64,000 nt of DNA. Origin: Neodontobutis hainanensis. Its lineage: Eukaryota; Chordata; Actinopteri; Gobiiformes; Odontobutidae. Below are positions 12,721 through 23,329 of this stretch, in pieces. Positions within the stretch are counted from its first letter, which is position 1. Each line of letters opens with the position of its first letter. Below the pieces are notes generated by a model, which did no database searches, was not told the DNA's origin, and was given only the letters and a program-made list of their open reading frames with translations. The stretch lies in NCBI GenBank assembly GCA_024349245.1, contig JALDNG010000022.1, positions 5,542,001 to 5,606,000 on the forward strand, written 5' to 3'. Both the position numbers and the translations under genes were made by a program.

Positions 12721-13499
12721 AATGAAAATGTGAAGGTGGAGGGGTTTGAACCCCCCCGAATGACGCCTAGGAGCACACACATACATTTTATAGCAGCCTC
12801 TACATATGTGTGCAGGCTGAATGGTTTATGCGAGGGAGCCTGCCAGATGGACTGCTGATACAATTTGAAGCCAAAGAGGAAAAATACTGTGCACCGAAAA
12901 ACAGAAATGCTTCCTGAATCTGAATTAGAGCATTAGAATTAATTTTTAGCTGGTAATTTTCACAGACCACTAAATATCTTTGAATGTTGTCGCCTTTAAA
13001 AACAGACATGGTAGTCAAAAAAAAAAAAACTAACATAAAAATAAAAAACACCCAAATATTAAATTGCACCATTCAGATGAATAGGAATAGACATCATCCC
13101 AGTCCTGAAGCGTGGGAACGGGCTAAATTTATGAAAGCTGCTCTTCAAAGCTAGGCTGAGTGTTGGACCGCAGCCATGTGTGTTTTTTGGCGTGCATCAA
13201 GAGAAATGTACCATGTGTAAATACATCATACGTTCATTGAATTTAAACCTAATGTCAAACACTCATTTTCCAGGTTTAGGCACCCTGTATTGAGGCCCCA
13301 TCACACCACAAGAGACTGAGCTTTTTGAAATATAGAAACATCAGAACAGTCCACTGTCTCAATGCTGACATACCTTTCCTTTCCGGTGTAACCTTGTCAC
13401 CTTTCTCACACTGTTCAGCCGGGTTTGTGTGGTACAGGAAGCCACTGTTTGTCTGTTTTTCCATTCGTTGAGTGTGTGAAAGCTATTGTCTGTCTCCAG

Positions 13500-13600
13500 C
13501 CGCAGCTTCAAAGTGAATTATTCATGTCGGATTTGAATACATGCAAATGGCCCCCTTTCTCCTGGCACAATCCCAGGTTACCTATGGCAACAGCGCCTTC
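13500..13600. promoter_or_regulatory. Octamer plus RFX X-box element
   Basis: ATGCAAAT at 13541-13548 is followed 28 bp later by GTTACCTATGGCAAC at 13577-13591, an exact match to the RFX X-box consensus GTNRCC-N0-3-RGYAAC. X-boxes bind RFX factors in ciliary and MHC-II genes; the octamer binds POU factors. The target gene is unknown. Confidence 0.5.
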
Positions 13601-14615
13601 AAGAAGCATCTTTTCCATACCGCCTCCTCCTCCTCTTGTTTCGAGCCTCCGCCCTCCGACAGTGTAATCCAGCCAGAGGTATTGTGCGGAGGGTTGCAGT
13701 ACCAGGCGGCACGGATGCACACTGGAGGGTGGCAGGATATCCCATAATTCACAGTCAAGGTCACGGGTAGCGAGGACAAGAGCTGGCAACATGGAAGATG
13801 GGCAGATGGGCCTTTACATTCATGCACACTGCAGATTCAAAGAGGGCACACCATGTACAAAGATGGAGATGGAAACCCTGCAATAATCTGTATAAATATT
13901 CATCTGTTTTATAAATTGGTACACATCAAACTGTAACCTGCTCATGTCACACATTTGTAACCAGTATTATTTTAAAGACAGCCTTTACTTGACTTATGTT
14001 GCTTAGTGCTTTTCATCTTTCTAATTTGACACCAAATCCTTTTACACAAATCTTTTTTCTGTATCTTTTTATCTTTAAAATGTAACTCTTTTGACAACAA
14101 TTGTCATGATTATTTATAAAAAAAATGGAAGAAAATAAATAAAATGAGTATTACACCATTGTGCAGTCACTCTAATTTAGTTACAAATAAAGGATTTTTT
14201 AACAAGAAATAAAAGTGCTATTCCTTTTAATTGTTCATTATTTGTCTATATTAATGCTACAATCTTTGGTAACTAATAAAAAAAGAAAACATCAATTAAT
14301 TAAACAAAAAACAAACCCATTTCAAATTTTATAGTTTTCTGTAACTGTGTTAGCATTTTTGTCTTGCTTTGGCGCACTTACTTACCTTATGCTCTTATTT
14401 TATAGGTTTTATTTCTGCAGAGGCAAGAGAATAGAGCCAATATTATCATAATAAACGCATTAAAATGTATATTTTTAACAAAATTTACATTTAAAAATTG
14501 AGGAAAAAGATAAGGAGTAAAATGACGTGTTTAAGAGGACAGGTCAAGTTCAGGCCACGCACTCATCAGCCTCTACGCCTCAATAATGAACCACCAGAGC
14601 CAACAGCGCACTCTG

Positions 14616-14629
14616 CTGCCACCTACCGG
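14616..14629 (-). promoter_or_regulatory. CTCF-like motif
   Basis: Read on the minus strand the sequence is CCGGTAGGTGGCAG, which fits the CTCF core CCASYAGRKGGCR except for one weakly constrained base. It lies just beyond the 3' end of slc25a42. Similar motifs spread with fish repeats, so binding is not assured. Confidence 0.35.
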
Positions 14630-14702
14630 ACGACCAGCGGTGGCTCATATTATAAACAGGTTATTTTTAGACAGAAATTAAGTAATTGTTGTGGTCACGT
14701 AG

Positions 14703-14715
14703 CTCCCTCTACTGG
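14703..14715 (-). promoter_or_regulatory. CTCF-like motif
   Basis: On the minus strand CCAGTAGAGGGAG matches the CTCF core with one mismatch (A for C near the end). It has the same orientation as the motif 87 bp to its left. Confidence 0.3.
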
Positions 14716-14737
14716 ACAAAATAATACCAGCATACTG

Positions 14738-15593
14738 TTGTGAATAGTCACTTTATTGCATAATCAGTTTTGTTAACAACAAATCCAAATGTACATACTG
14801 TATTTGTATGAGAAGAAAGGAAGAAGTGTGTCTAAACACTGAATATATTACCAGGCGTCATATTATATGATCATTTATGAGTTATATACTTTGGTAATCT
14901 CTTTTTTTTGTAAACATTTCCATGAATAAGTCCTTTAAATGTGAGAACATATGAATTTTGGAAAGTTCATATGTGGTTGAAATGTAATATATTGATTATA
15001 TATTAATGATATTGTCCAGTTTTTATTTATATTTGTGAATACAACCCACGTTAGTGTATGGACAGCATCACCTTCTACAATCATTCATTAAGTTTGTATA
15101 AACATGTTTTAAGTACAAATCAAAACTCTGCACTCAAATGTTTTCTATGTTAAACAAAATCATAATTACCAATAACCTCCTTACATTCCTCGAGCTCATA
15201 AAGCACTCCCAGTTAAAGTACATTGCACGTCTGTTTAGTGCAAGGATTCTAATGTTAACACAACTCAAATAATTTTATCCATATCCATCTATCATTTAAT
15301 TGCTTTTTAACAGCTCATCACCGACCTGTACCCTGATTTCAAAAACAAAGTGCAGACCTCCATTTAAAGACACTTTTGAAAGAGATATCACTTGTAAAAT
15401 GTGAATCTTCAATGTGCGTATCCAAGTCTAAACTGCTCCAATCCCACAGTCCTCCCTGTCCAAATACAGAAGTGTCCAAACACAGGAGTGTCCAACAGGA
15501 GGACGGCCTCTCACCAATGACCCGCTAAACACACTTAAGAGGCTTCAGCATCAATGTTCCAGTCTCGTCTGGGCTTCTTCTCCGCCTTTCTGT
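14738..15593 (-). other. slc25a42: slc25a42 3' UTR
   Basis: The stretch from the stop codon to the proposed poly(A) site has no interrupting splice acceptor that is needed and no other gene. The limits are inferred from the AATAAA. Confidence 0.5.
14752..14757 (-). terminator. slc25a42: slc25a42 polyadenylation signal
   Basis: TTTATT on the plus strand is AATAAA on the transcribed minus strand, about 840 bp beyond the stop codon and in a sensible place for mRNA cleavage near 14735-14740. Other AT-rich signals exist further upstream in the UTR. Confidence 0.5.
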
Positions 15594-18500
15594 TCAGTGT
15601 GTGAAGTAACCCATCTGATGCAACTTGAGCAGGAGGTTGTGCGTCAGGTCAAAGGTGGTGAAACTAATCCCCACAGCAACAGGTCCTTTCACCCAATTCA
15701 TGCTTAGTCCTTTATAAAGTCCACGCACTACTCCTTCTTGTGTGACAATCGTTCGCATGGTCCCCACTATAGTGCAGTAGGATGAACCGGTGACACCTGC
15801 CGTCTGCATCCGCCTCCGCACCACATCCAGTGGATATGAGGCCGACTGACCAATCAGGCCTGCGCAGGCTCCAAAAGCTAAGCGTTCATAAGGGTATGGC
15901 TGGGATCTTTTTGTCTTTTCTACATGGAAAGAAACAATCAATAGTTTAGTCAACAGTGTCGACATATCCATCTTTACCTGCAGATAATGCGGTACCTGTG
16001 TGTAGCTTCTTTAGGGTCTCATACGTGAAGAATGTGATTCCAGCGTACGGGATAACACCAAGAATAGTAGGAGTGAAGCCTCTATAAAGAGTTTTTATAC
16101 CTTCATCTTGGGAAATCCGCACAAATACATGCATGATGTTGCTATACCTGTTAGAATAAAGTTTAGGATATGAAAATGTACTGACAACAAAAAACTATTC
16201 ACAATGGAGGTCAGTCTCAGAACTACATAGCAATATTAAGGCCATATTGATTTGAATCAACATATAAATTATTGGGTAACAAAGTTATTTTATTAATTGT
16301 GATAAACTATTTAATGTTTTTCAAAACTTACATTTCCTTAGCAGTGACTGCCATCCTAGCACGAACCGTGTCTAAAGGGTAGGTAAGCATTGCAGCAGTG
16401 GTGCCAGCGAGAGAGCCAGCCAAGAAACGGGGGAAAGGTGGCAAAGCTCTAGATGAAACAACACAGGATAAGAATTACCAGAGAAACATATCTTTACTGG
16501 AATTTAGAAAACAAACAAAAATTCCTTTACAACAAGAATGCAATGTACTTACTTTCCCTGGAAGCCGTACTGGCTGCCCAACAGTTTTTTGTACTGTTCA
16601 TGTGAGCAGAACTGGATGGCAGCATAGGGCATGACCCGTACCATGGTGGCAGAGTTTCCTCTCCACAGACTGAAGAACCCGTCCTTTAAGTATGTGCAGT
16701 AGATGAGTCGGAGGGCCTCCTGGATAATAAGAACGGCCACTTACACCTTTCACATGTGTATCCTCTAAACATGGAGTTAACTTATAGCTTTTATTTTCAT
16801 GTTAAACAAAAAAAACGTGTGTTAGACACGTGTTAGGTTAGAATCACCGTTAGCTTCAGCAACAAAATTGTGGTATAAAGTTTACTTCATGTAGATTTGT
16901 TAGTGATTTATTTAATAGGACACAGGCTTAAACTCACCTTAGCAGAGAATCGTTTTGAAGACACTGCAAAACACAACAAGAGACTCAGGGTTAATAACTT
17001 CACTGTAGAATAAACATCTACTAAGAAGATTAGCAATTAGCTGTTCTGTGAAAACTGTGGCACAAACACAGAAGCAACACTTGCTTAAATGCCCTGGAGA
17101 ATCATTTACATAACATATTCATAACAGACATTTTTGTACAGATTGTTCTGTTGTTCTCGCCTTGAAATATGATTTTGGTCCGATCCAGTGGCGCAATGGC
17201 TGTTTTGGCAACTGCTCCAGCTAAAGCACCACACAGCAGGGTGTCCACTGCAGTCCATCCGGGCCTCAAGTCCTGTTTGGATTCACAACAATATTCATTT
17301 TGGGAGGACTTTTTGTTAAAGTGCATTAAAGTGCATTAAAATTCATTTATAAACAATACACTGTCATCTTTTAAGATGTTAATCAATAGGTGGCTGTCTT
17401 TACTAATTAACTATAATGCTACAATGTCCAGTTGATGTACAGCAACAGTGTCACTGACTAACACGGGCCTTGCTTTACTGCAGGAAAAGTAGCTGCTTTT
17501 GTTTTTGTGTGTACGTGCAGAAGAAAAGTTGAACCCAATAAATGATCTGCACACTGATAATACAACACACTGATAATACAACACACTGATCACACAACAC
17601 ACTGATAATACAACACACTGATCACACAACACACTGATAATACAACACACTGATCACACAACACACTGATAATACAACACACTGATCACACAACACACTG
17701 ATAATACAACACACTGATCACACAACACACTGATAATACAACACACTGATCACACAACACACTGATCACACAACACACTGATAATACAACACACTGATCA
17801 CACAACACACTGATCACACAACACACTGATAATACAACACACTGATCACACAACACACTGATAATACAACACACTGATTACACAACACACTGATCACACA
17901 ACACAGTGATAATACAACACACTGATCACACAACACACTGATAATACAACACACTGATCACACAACACACTGATAATACAACACACTGATCACACAACAC
18001 ACTGATAATACAACACACTGATCACACAACACACTGATCACACAACACACTGATAATACAACACACTGATCACACAACACACTGATCACACAACACACTG
18101 ATCACACAACACACTGATCACACAACACACTGATAATACAACACACTGATCACACAACACACTGATCACACAACACACTGATCATACAACACACTGATAA
18201 TACAACACACTGATCACACAACACACTGATCACACAACACACTGATAATACAACACACTGATAATACAACACACTGATCACACAACACACTGATCACACA
18301 ACACACTGATCACACAACACACTGATAATACAACACACTGATAATACAACACACTGATCACACAACACACTGATCACACAACACACTGATAATACAACAC
18401 ACTGATAATACAACACACTGATAATACAACACACTGATCACACAACACACTGATCACACAACACACTGATAATACAACACACTGATCACACAACACACTG

Positions 18501-19951
18501 ATAATACAACACACTGATCACACAACACACTGATAATACAACACACTGATCACACAACACACTGATAATACAACACACTGATTACACAACACACTGATCA
18601 CACAACACAGTGATAATACAACACACTGATCACACAACACACTGATAATACAACACACTGATCACACAACACACTGATAATACAACACACTGATCACACA
18701 ACACACTGATAATACAACACACTGATTACACAACACAGTGATCACACAACACACTGATCACACAACACACTGTTCACACAACACACTGTTCACACAACAC
18801 ACTGATAATACAACACACTGATCACACAACACACTGTTCACACAACACACTGATCACACAACACACTGATAATACAACACAGTGATCACACAACACACTG
18901 ATCACACAACACACTGATCACACAACACACTGATAATACAACACACTGATCACACAACACACTGATCACACAACACACTGATCACACAACACACTGATCA
19001 CACAACACACTGATCACACAACACACTGATAATACAACACACTGATAATACAACACACTGATAATACAACACACTGATCACACAACACACTGATCACACA
19101 ACACACTGATAATACAACACACTGATCACACAACACACTGATAATACAACACACTTATAATACAACACACTGATCACACAACACACTTATAATACAACAC
19201 ACTGATAATACAACACACTGATCACACAACACACTTATAATACAACACACTGATAATCAACACACTGATATGGAACACATGGTCAGTAAAAGAGCCGTTA
19301 CTCAACCACATGCAATTTAATAGCATGCTTTCTAATTTAGTTATTTTACTGTAATGTAATTTTATAGTAAATTAATTAATTGTTCCTCTTATCAAATAGG
19401 AGATATATTTTGAGATTGACTAAAGTTATATTTTATGAATGTAATAAAAAAAAATATAAATCAAATCAACACGATATAAAAAAACAAACAAAAACTCTCA
19501 AAGGTTGTTATTCAGCATAACCTATTTACAGTGAATGCAACGTGAGATACGCCCCTTCTTCCTATTTACAGCAGTGCATCTGCTTTTTAAAGTATTTGTA
19601 ATCCTCATTAGCACGACAACAAACAAGGTTGTATGTTTCGATTAATGAAGAGTGTACAACAATGTCATTAAACTATATAGAACTTGACACAATTATTTAA
19701 AATGAAACGTGTAAAATATGGCTTGTAAGAACAACAACATGACAAATTATGGGCTTGTCCTGCTATCACCTGCAGCCCATACTGGCCTACATTAAATGCT
19801 GTATCAACATAAACGCACACGCCTAAATTAGTCATAGCCTACACGTCAAAATAAAACTTACTTTAGCTGGAGCTGAAGGTGGCAGAGCCAGCACTGTGGC
19901 CTGGGCTACTGGCAGGCCACGTCTCTGATGGTCGTGCACAGTATGGGCCAT
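15594..19951 (-). CDS. slc25a42: Mitochondrial coenzyme A carrier SLC25A42
   Basis: This gene encodes a mitochondrial inner-membrane solute carrier that, by its family, imports CoA in exchange for adenine nucleotides. Coding exons in transcript order: 19951-19862, 17272-17161, 16963-16938, 16719-16553, 16448-16332, 16147-15996 (or to 15978), 15919-15594. All phases join cleanly to about 329 aa (human 318). Three carrier signatures are visible: PLDRTK at residues 58-63, PLDTVR at 156-161 and PLDVVR at 251-256. Segments such as SLWRGNSATMVRV and FGACAGLIGQSASYPLDVV match recalled human SLC25A42. The start is the ATG at 19951, which gives a 30-aa N-terminal exon ending AK|GTAAGT. Oddities: exon 3 is only 26 nt; the donor of exon 2 is GC, not GT; exon 6 has two in-frame donors 18 nt apart; intron 1 contains a large minisatellite. 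The gene is divergent from mau2, with 1.2 kb between start codons. Confidence 0.95.
17550..19269. repeat. 16-bp minisatellite in slc25a42 intron 1
   Basis: About 107 head-to-tail copies of a 16-bp unit. Two forms dominate, ACAACACACTGATAAT and ACAACACACTGATCAC, often alternating. Rare forms mark subregions: GATTAC units near 17876, 18580 and 18726, ACAGTG units, a TGTTCAC cluster at about 18770-18840, and CTTATAAT units only near the right edge. The array fills two thirds of intron 1. On the transcribed strand it is GU-rich with a CAG in almost every unit. There are no unique spacers, so it is not a CRISPR array. Confidence 0.98.
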
Positions 19952-20700
19952 GTGTGCCCGTCAAAGATCGCCAAATCACCAGCCAGACACTTTCATAGGG
20001 CAGCTGCAGCTCTAGCACAATAGAGGAATTTTTAGTGCGTCAAAATCGAATCAGTCTTTCGTAAACAAATGACGCTCGTGCTGCATTGACCGAGTGTTTT
20101 CATGGTGAAGATAAGTACGTGATAACACGCACGCACAAGTCCTAGGATTGTAAACAGGGGATTGCATTAAAGTCGGCTCTATGTAAACAAGCAAAAAATT
20201 ACAATTACATCGTGCAATATTCGAACCGATCTGTTTATTGTTGTTTAAGAAAATTTACGGTCAACCATATTTTAAGAACAGCCCCGTGCAGCGTTGCAAC
20301 AATTTGTTGCACTTTGTTGATCATTACCTGTGTTTGAATGGGCTCCGCTTTCACAAGTCGTCGTGGTGTAGCCTAATGTCATTTAGCAGTTTTGTCAAGC
20401 ACACATGTATCGACCTTTTAGACTGTTTCTTCTAAAGTTACAACACCCAGTGAGGAGGAGGTGTCTACGCGTCTTTCACGTTGTTTACGTCTCTGATCGG
20501 GATTGTCAGTATGGCAAATAAAAAAGCTGAGGCCGTGTCTCCGTGGCACCTATTTACGGATAACGCCAGCTATGGTTTCAACTTAAAGCCTCTGTCTGGT
20601 ATTGGTACAAGATTAGTTGGGGTTTTCACGGTCCTGCAGAAAGTGGGGCAGCGTACGCCAGTATTTAGACAGCATTTCCCAAGATACAAGCATATACAAG

Positions 20701-20712
20701 ATCTCGCGAGAT
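20701..20712. promoter_or_regulatory. TCTCGCGAGA promoter palindrome
   Basis: ATCTCGCGAGAT is a perfect 12-bp palindrome containing TCTCGCGAGA, a known core-promoter element of TATA-less housekeeping and divergent vertebrate promoters that has been linked to ZBTB33/BANP-type CGCG binding. It lies 750 bp from the slc25a42 start codon and 459 bp from that of mau2. Confidence 0.7.
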
Positions 20713-20994
20713 ATGTTTAACATTGGGTTGCCAGATTTGATTATATTCCACACTCACTTCCCCACAGTTTCCATTGTTATATTCCAATGGATTTGGATTT
20801 TGTTATAGCATAGATAAGCCAGGGCTATAACTACTCATTTCAACTAACATATTAATGCAATCATGTTATTTACTTGAGGCAGGCATAAATATATAAATAT
20901 ATAAATATAGTGCGATTTATTTTATGTTGTATTACATTTTTGTTGACTTAAGCACTACATGCATGCAGGAAATGTTTACCAAATAAAAATATAA

Positions 20995-20995
<1 letters not shown>

Positions 20996-21060
<65 letters not shown>
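20996..21060. repeat. (TA)32 microsatellite in mau2 5' flank
   Basis: An uninterrupted TA run of about 65 bp that ends 110 bp before the mau2 start codon. It is probably length-variable and lies in or next to the core promoter. Confidence 0.95.
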
Positions 21061-21062
<2 letters not shown>

Positions 21063-21170
21063 TAGTTGGTGAGATGCTTAATCAGTATGACTGTGGGGTT
21101 GTCATGATTGAACCTGGCAACCCGAGAGAGTCTGGCCACAGCGCTGAAAAACTTGTTGTTGTCGGGGAAA

Positions 21171-23283
21171 ATGGCGTCAAACGTAGAGGCCCCGGAGCGC
21201 TGGTACCTCGCCCTGCTCGGTTTTGCTGAGCATTTCCGAACCTCCAGTCCGCCTAAAATTCGACTTTGTGTACACTGTTTACAGGCAGTGTTTCAGTTTA
21301 AGCCCCCACAAAGGATTGAGGCCCGAACGCACCTCCAGCTCGGCTCGGTCCTCTACCACCACACCAAGAACAGCGAGCTCGCCCGCAGCCACCTGGAGAA
21401 AGCGGTACGCGGCGTTTGATCAGGGAAAGACCGGGGATGAGGCGGGGAAGGGAATTGGTTTAGGCCATACGCAACAGAAATAGCTAACAGCGGAAGGCTA
21501 TTTTATTTTTCTGTGAATTAATTGAAAAGTAGTTATCTTTTTTAAATTGCCAACAAACTTATTTGGTCAGTGGTGCTATTTATCCTGGCTTAGACAGATC
21601 CTAGACCCTCTGGGTTCGCTTATAGCTCTTTTAGGGATAAGTCGCAGTTATAGTTTGTTATTGTTTCGAAAGCTAACAAAAATATCACGTAAGAGGCATT
21701 TGTATTCACATTTTTGTTTTCTTTCACAGTGGTTTATATCCCAGCAACTTCCTCAATTTGAAGATGTCAAATTTGAAGCCGCCAGCATTTTGTCGGAACT
21801 CTTTTGCCAACAGGTAAACTTGCTTGGTTGATGTTGGAGTATGTTTATTTAAATGTAGTATTTTAGATAAAGTCTCAATAACTAAGGCTATTCTATGATA
21901 ACATAACATTCAATAATTAAAAACATTATTTTTTGTAAGTTTTGATTTTATCATATTTGTTTAGAATTTGGTGGACTCTGCAAAACCTCTTCTTCGAAAG
22001 GCCATTCAAATTTCACAGCAGACACCATACTGGCACTGCAGGTTGTTGTTTCAGTTGGCGGTAAGTGTCTCTATGAAGAAGACTAATAAACGGCTATGTT
22101 GACTTATTTAGGTCAATGGTCATAAGCATTTCCATGTTTCCTATTCCTTTTAGCAACTTCATACACTGGAGAAAGACTTGGTTTCAGCATGTGACCTGCT
22201 GGGAGTTGGGGCTGAGTATGCCAGAGTTGTGGGTTCAGAATATACCAGGTATACTACTTTTATAAACAAAAAATTCTCAATTACAACCCAAATACCAACA
22301 GTTGTTTCATTTTACAGCTTGCTAGAAATAATGTTGGAGGATATAAATAATACAAATTATTCAACAATTACCAGTATAGCAACTAAATGCCACAGTACTG
22401 GTGTAAATGTTTTCTGATTTGTTTTCAGGGCATTGTTTCTCCTTAGTAAAGGAATGGTAAGTCTGGCACTGTAATTTCTCAGTATGAAATTGTCATTGTT
22501 TGATCTATTTCTTGTGTAATTGTACTGCAAAATGAGAATCTCATTATTAATGGTCAAATGTTTTACCTTCCTTTTTATGATTCATGTTTGTTTTGTTTTG
22601 TAGTTGCTGCTTATGGAGAGGAAGCTTGGTGAAGTGCATCCTCTGCTTACACTGTGTGGAAATATTGTAGAAAACTGGCAGGGAAACCCTATTCAGAAGG
22701 AGTCCCTGAGGGTTTTCTTTCTGGTCCTACAGGTTACACACTACCTAGATGCTGGGCAGGTAAGAAATCTAATTTGTTGACTGAATCTATATGACGAGAA
22801 GGATCAAATTAAAAAGGAATGTGTCAATGTCTCCCCAGGTGAAGAGTGTAAAGCCATGTCTAAAGCAGCTCCAGCAGTGCATTCAGACCATTTCTACACT
22901 CCATGATGATGAGATTCTGCCTAGCAACCCAGCTGACCTCTTCCATTGGCTGCCCAAGGAGCACATGTGTGTCCTTGTATACTTGGTAATATTTTTATGG
23001 TTCTGCTTGCATAATACAAATCTGACAAATATTTTTTTTAATTAAAATGATTAATCCTTGAACTTTGAAACTGTTTTTGCACTTAAAATTTCACTCGTTC
23101 ACTCAAAATAATTAGCTCTTCCACCACTATCGCTGAACAAATTTGATTCATGTGTGTTCTGCAGGTGACTGTTATGCACTCCATGCAAGCAGGCTATCTG
23201 GAGAAAGCCCAGAAATATACAGACAAGGCCCTCATGCAACTAGAGAAACTGAAAAGTATGTTTGCCCTTTTTAAAAATTATAA

Positions 23284-23329
<46 letters not shown>

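Larger units (their letters stand above)
13600..14740. other. AT-rich spacer before slc25a42
   Basis: Mostly AT-rich sequence with runs of A and T and no believable exon. The two CTCF-like motifs listed separately lie at its right end. Confidence 0.5.
19952..21170. promoter_or_regulatory. Divergent slc25a42/mau2 promoter interval
   Basis: The 1.2 kb between the two start codons must hold both 5' UTRs and promoters. It contains the TCTCGCGAGA palindrome at 20701-20712, an AT-rich stretch near 20880-20910 and a (TA)n tract ending 110 bp before the mau2 ATG. A 79-codon plus-strand frame at 20481-20720 resembles no known protein. Whether the promoters are shared or separate cannot be read from sequence. 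Confidence 0.7.

Noticed and set aside
17411..17874. Cysteine-rich repetitive frames (CVVLSVCCVISVL type) on the minus strand
   Set aside because: They are translations of the 16-bp minisatellite in an intron. A 16-bp unit repeats its reading every 48 bp, which makes open frames without selection.
17550..19269. Possible CRISPR-like regular array
   Set aside because: Units are contiguous with no unique spacers, no cas genes are present, and the host is a vertebrate.
20481..20720. A 79-codon frame between slc25a42 and mau2
   Set aside because: No similarity was recognised and no splice or poly(A) context supports it; it ends at the promoter palindrome and is more likely promoter or 5' UTR sequence.
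21108..21170. N-terminal extension of mau2
   Set aside because: The open frame upstream of 21171 contains no ATG; it begins at a TTG. The ATG at 21171 has a good Kozak context and matches the expected protein start.
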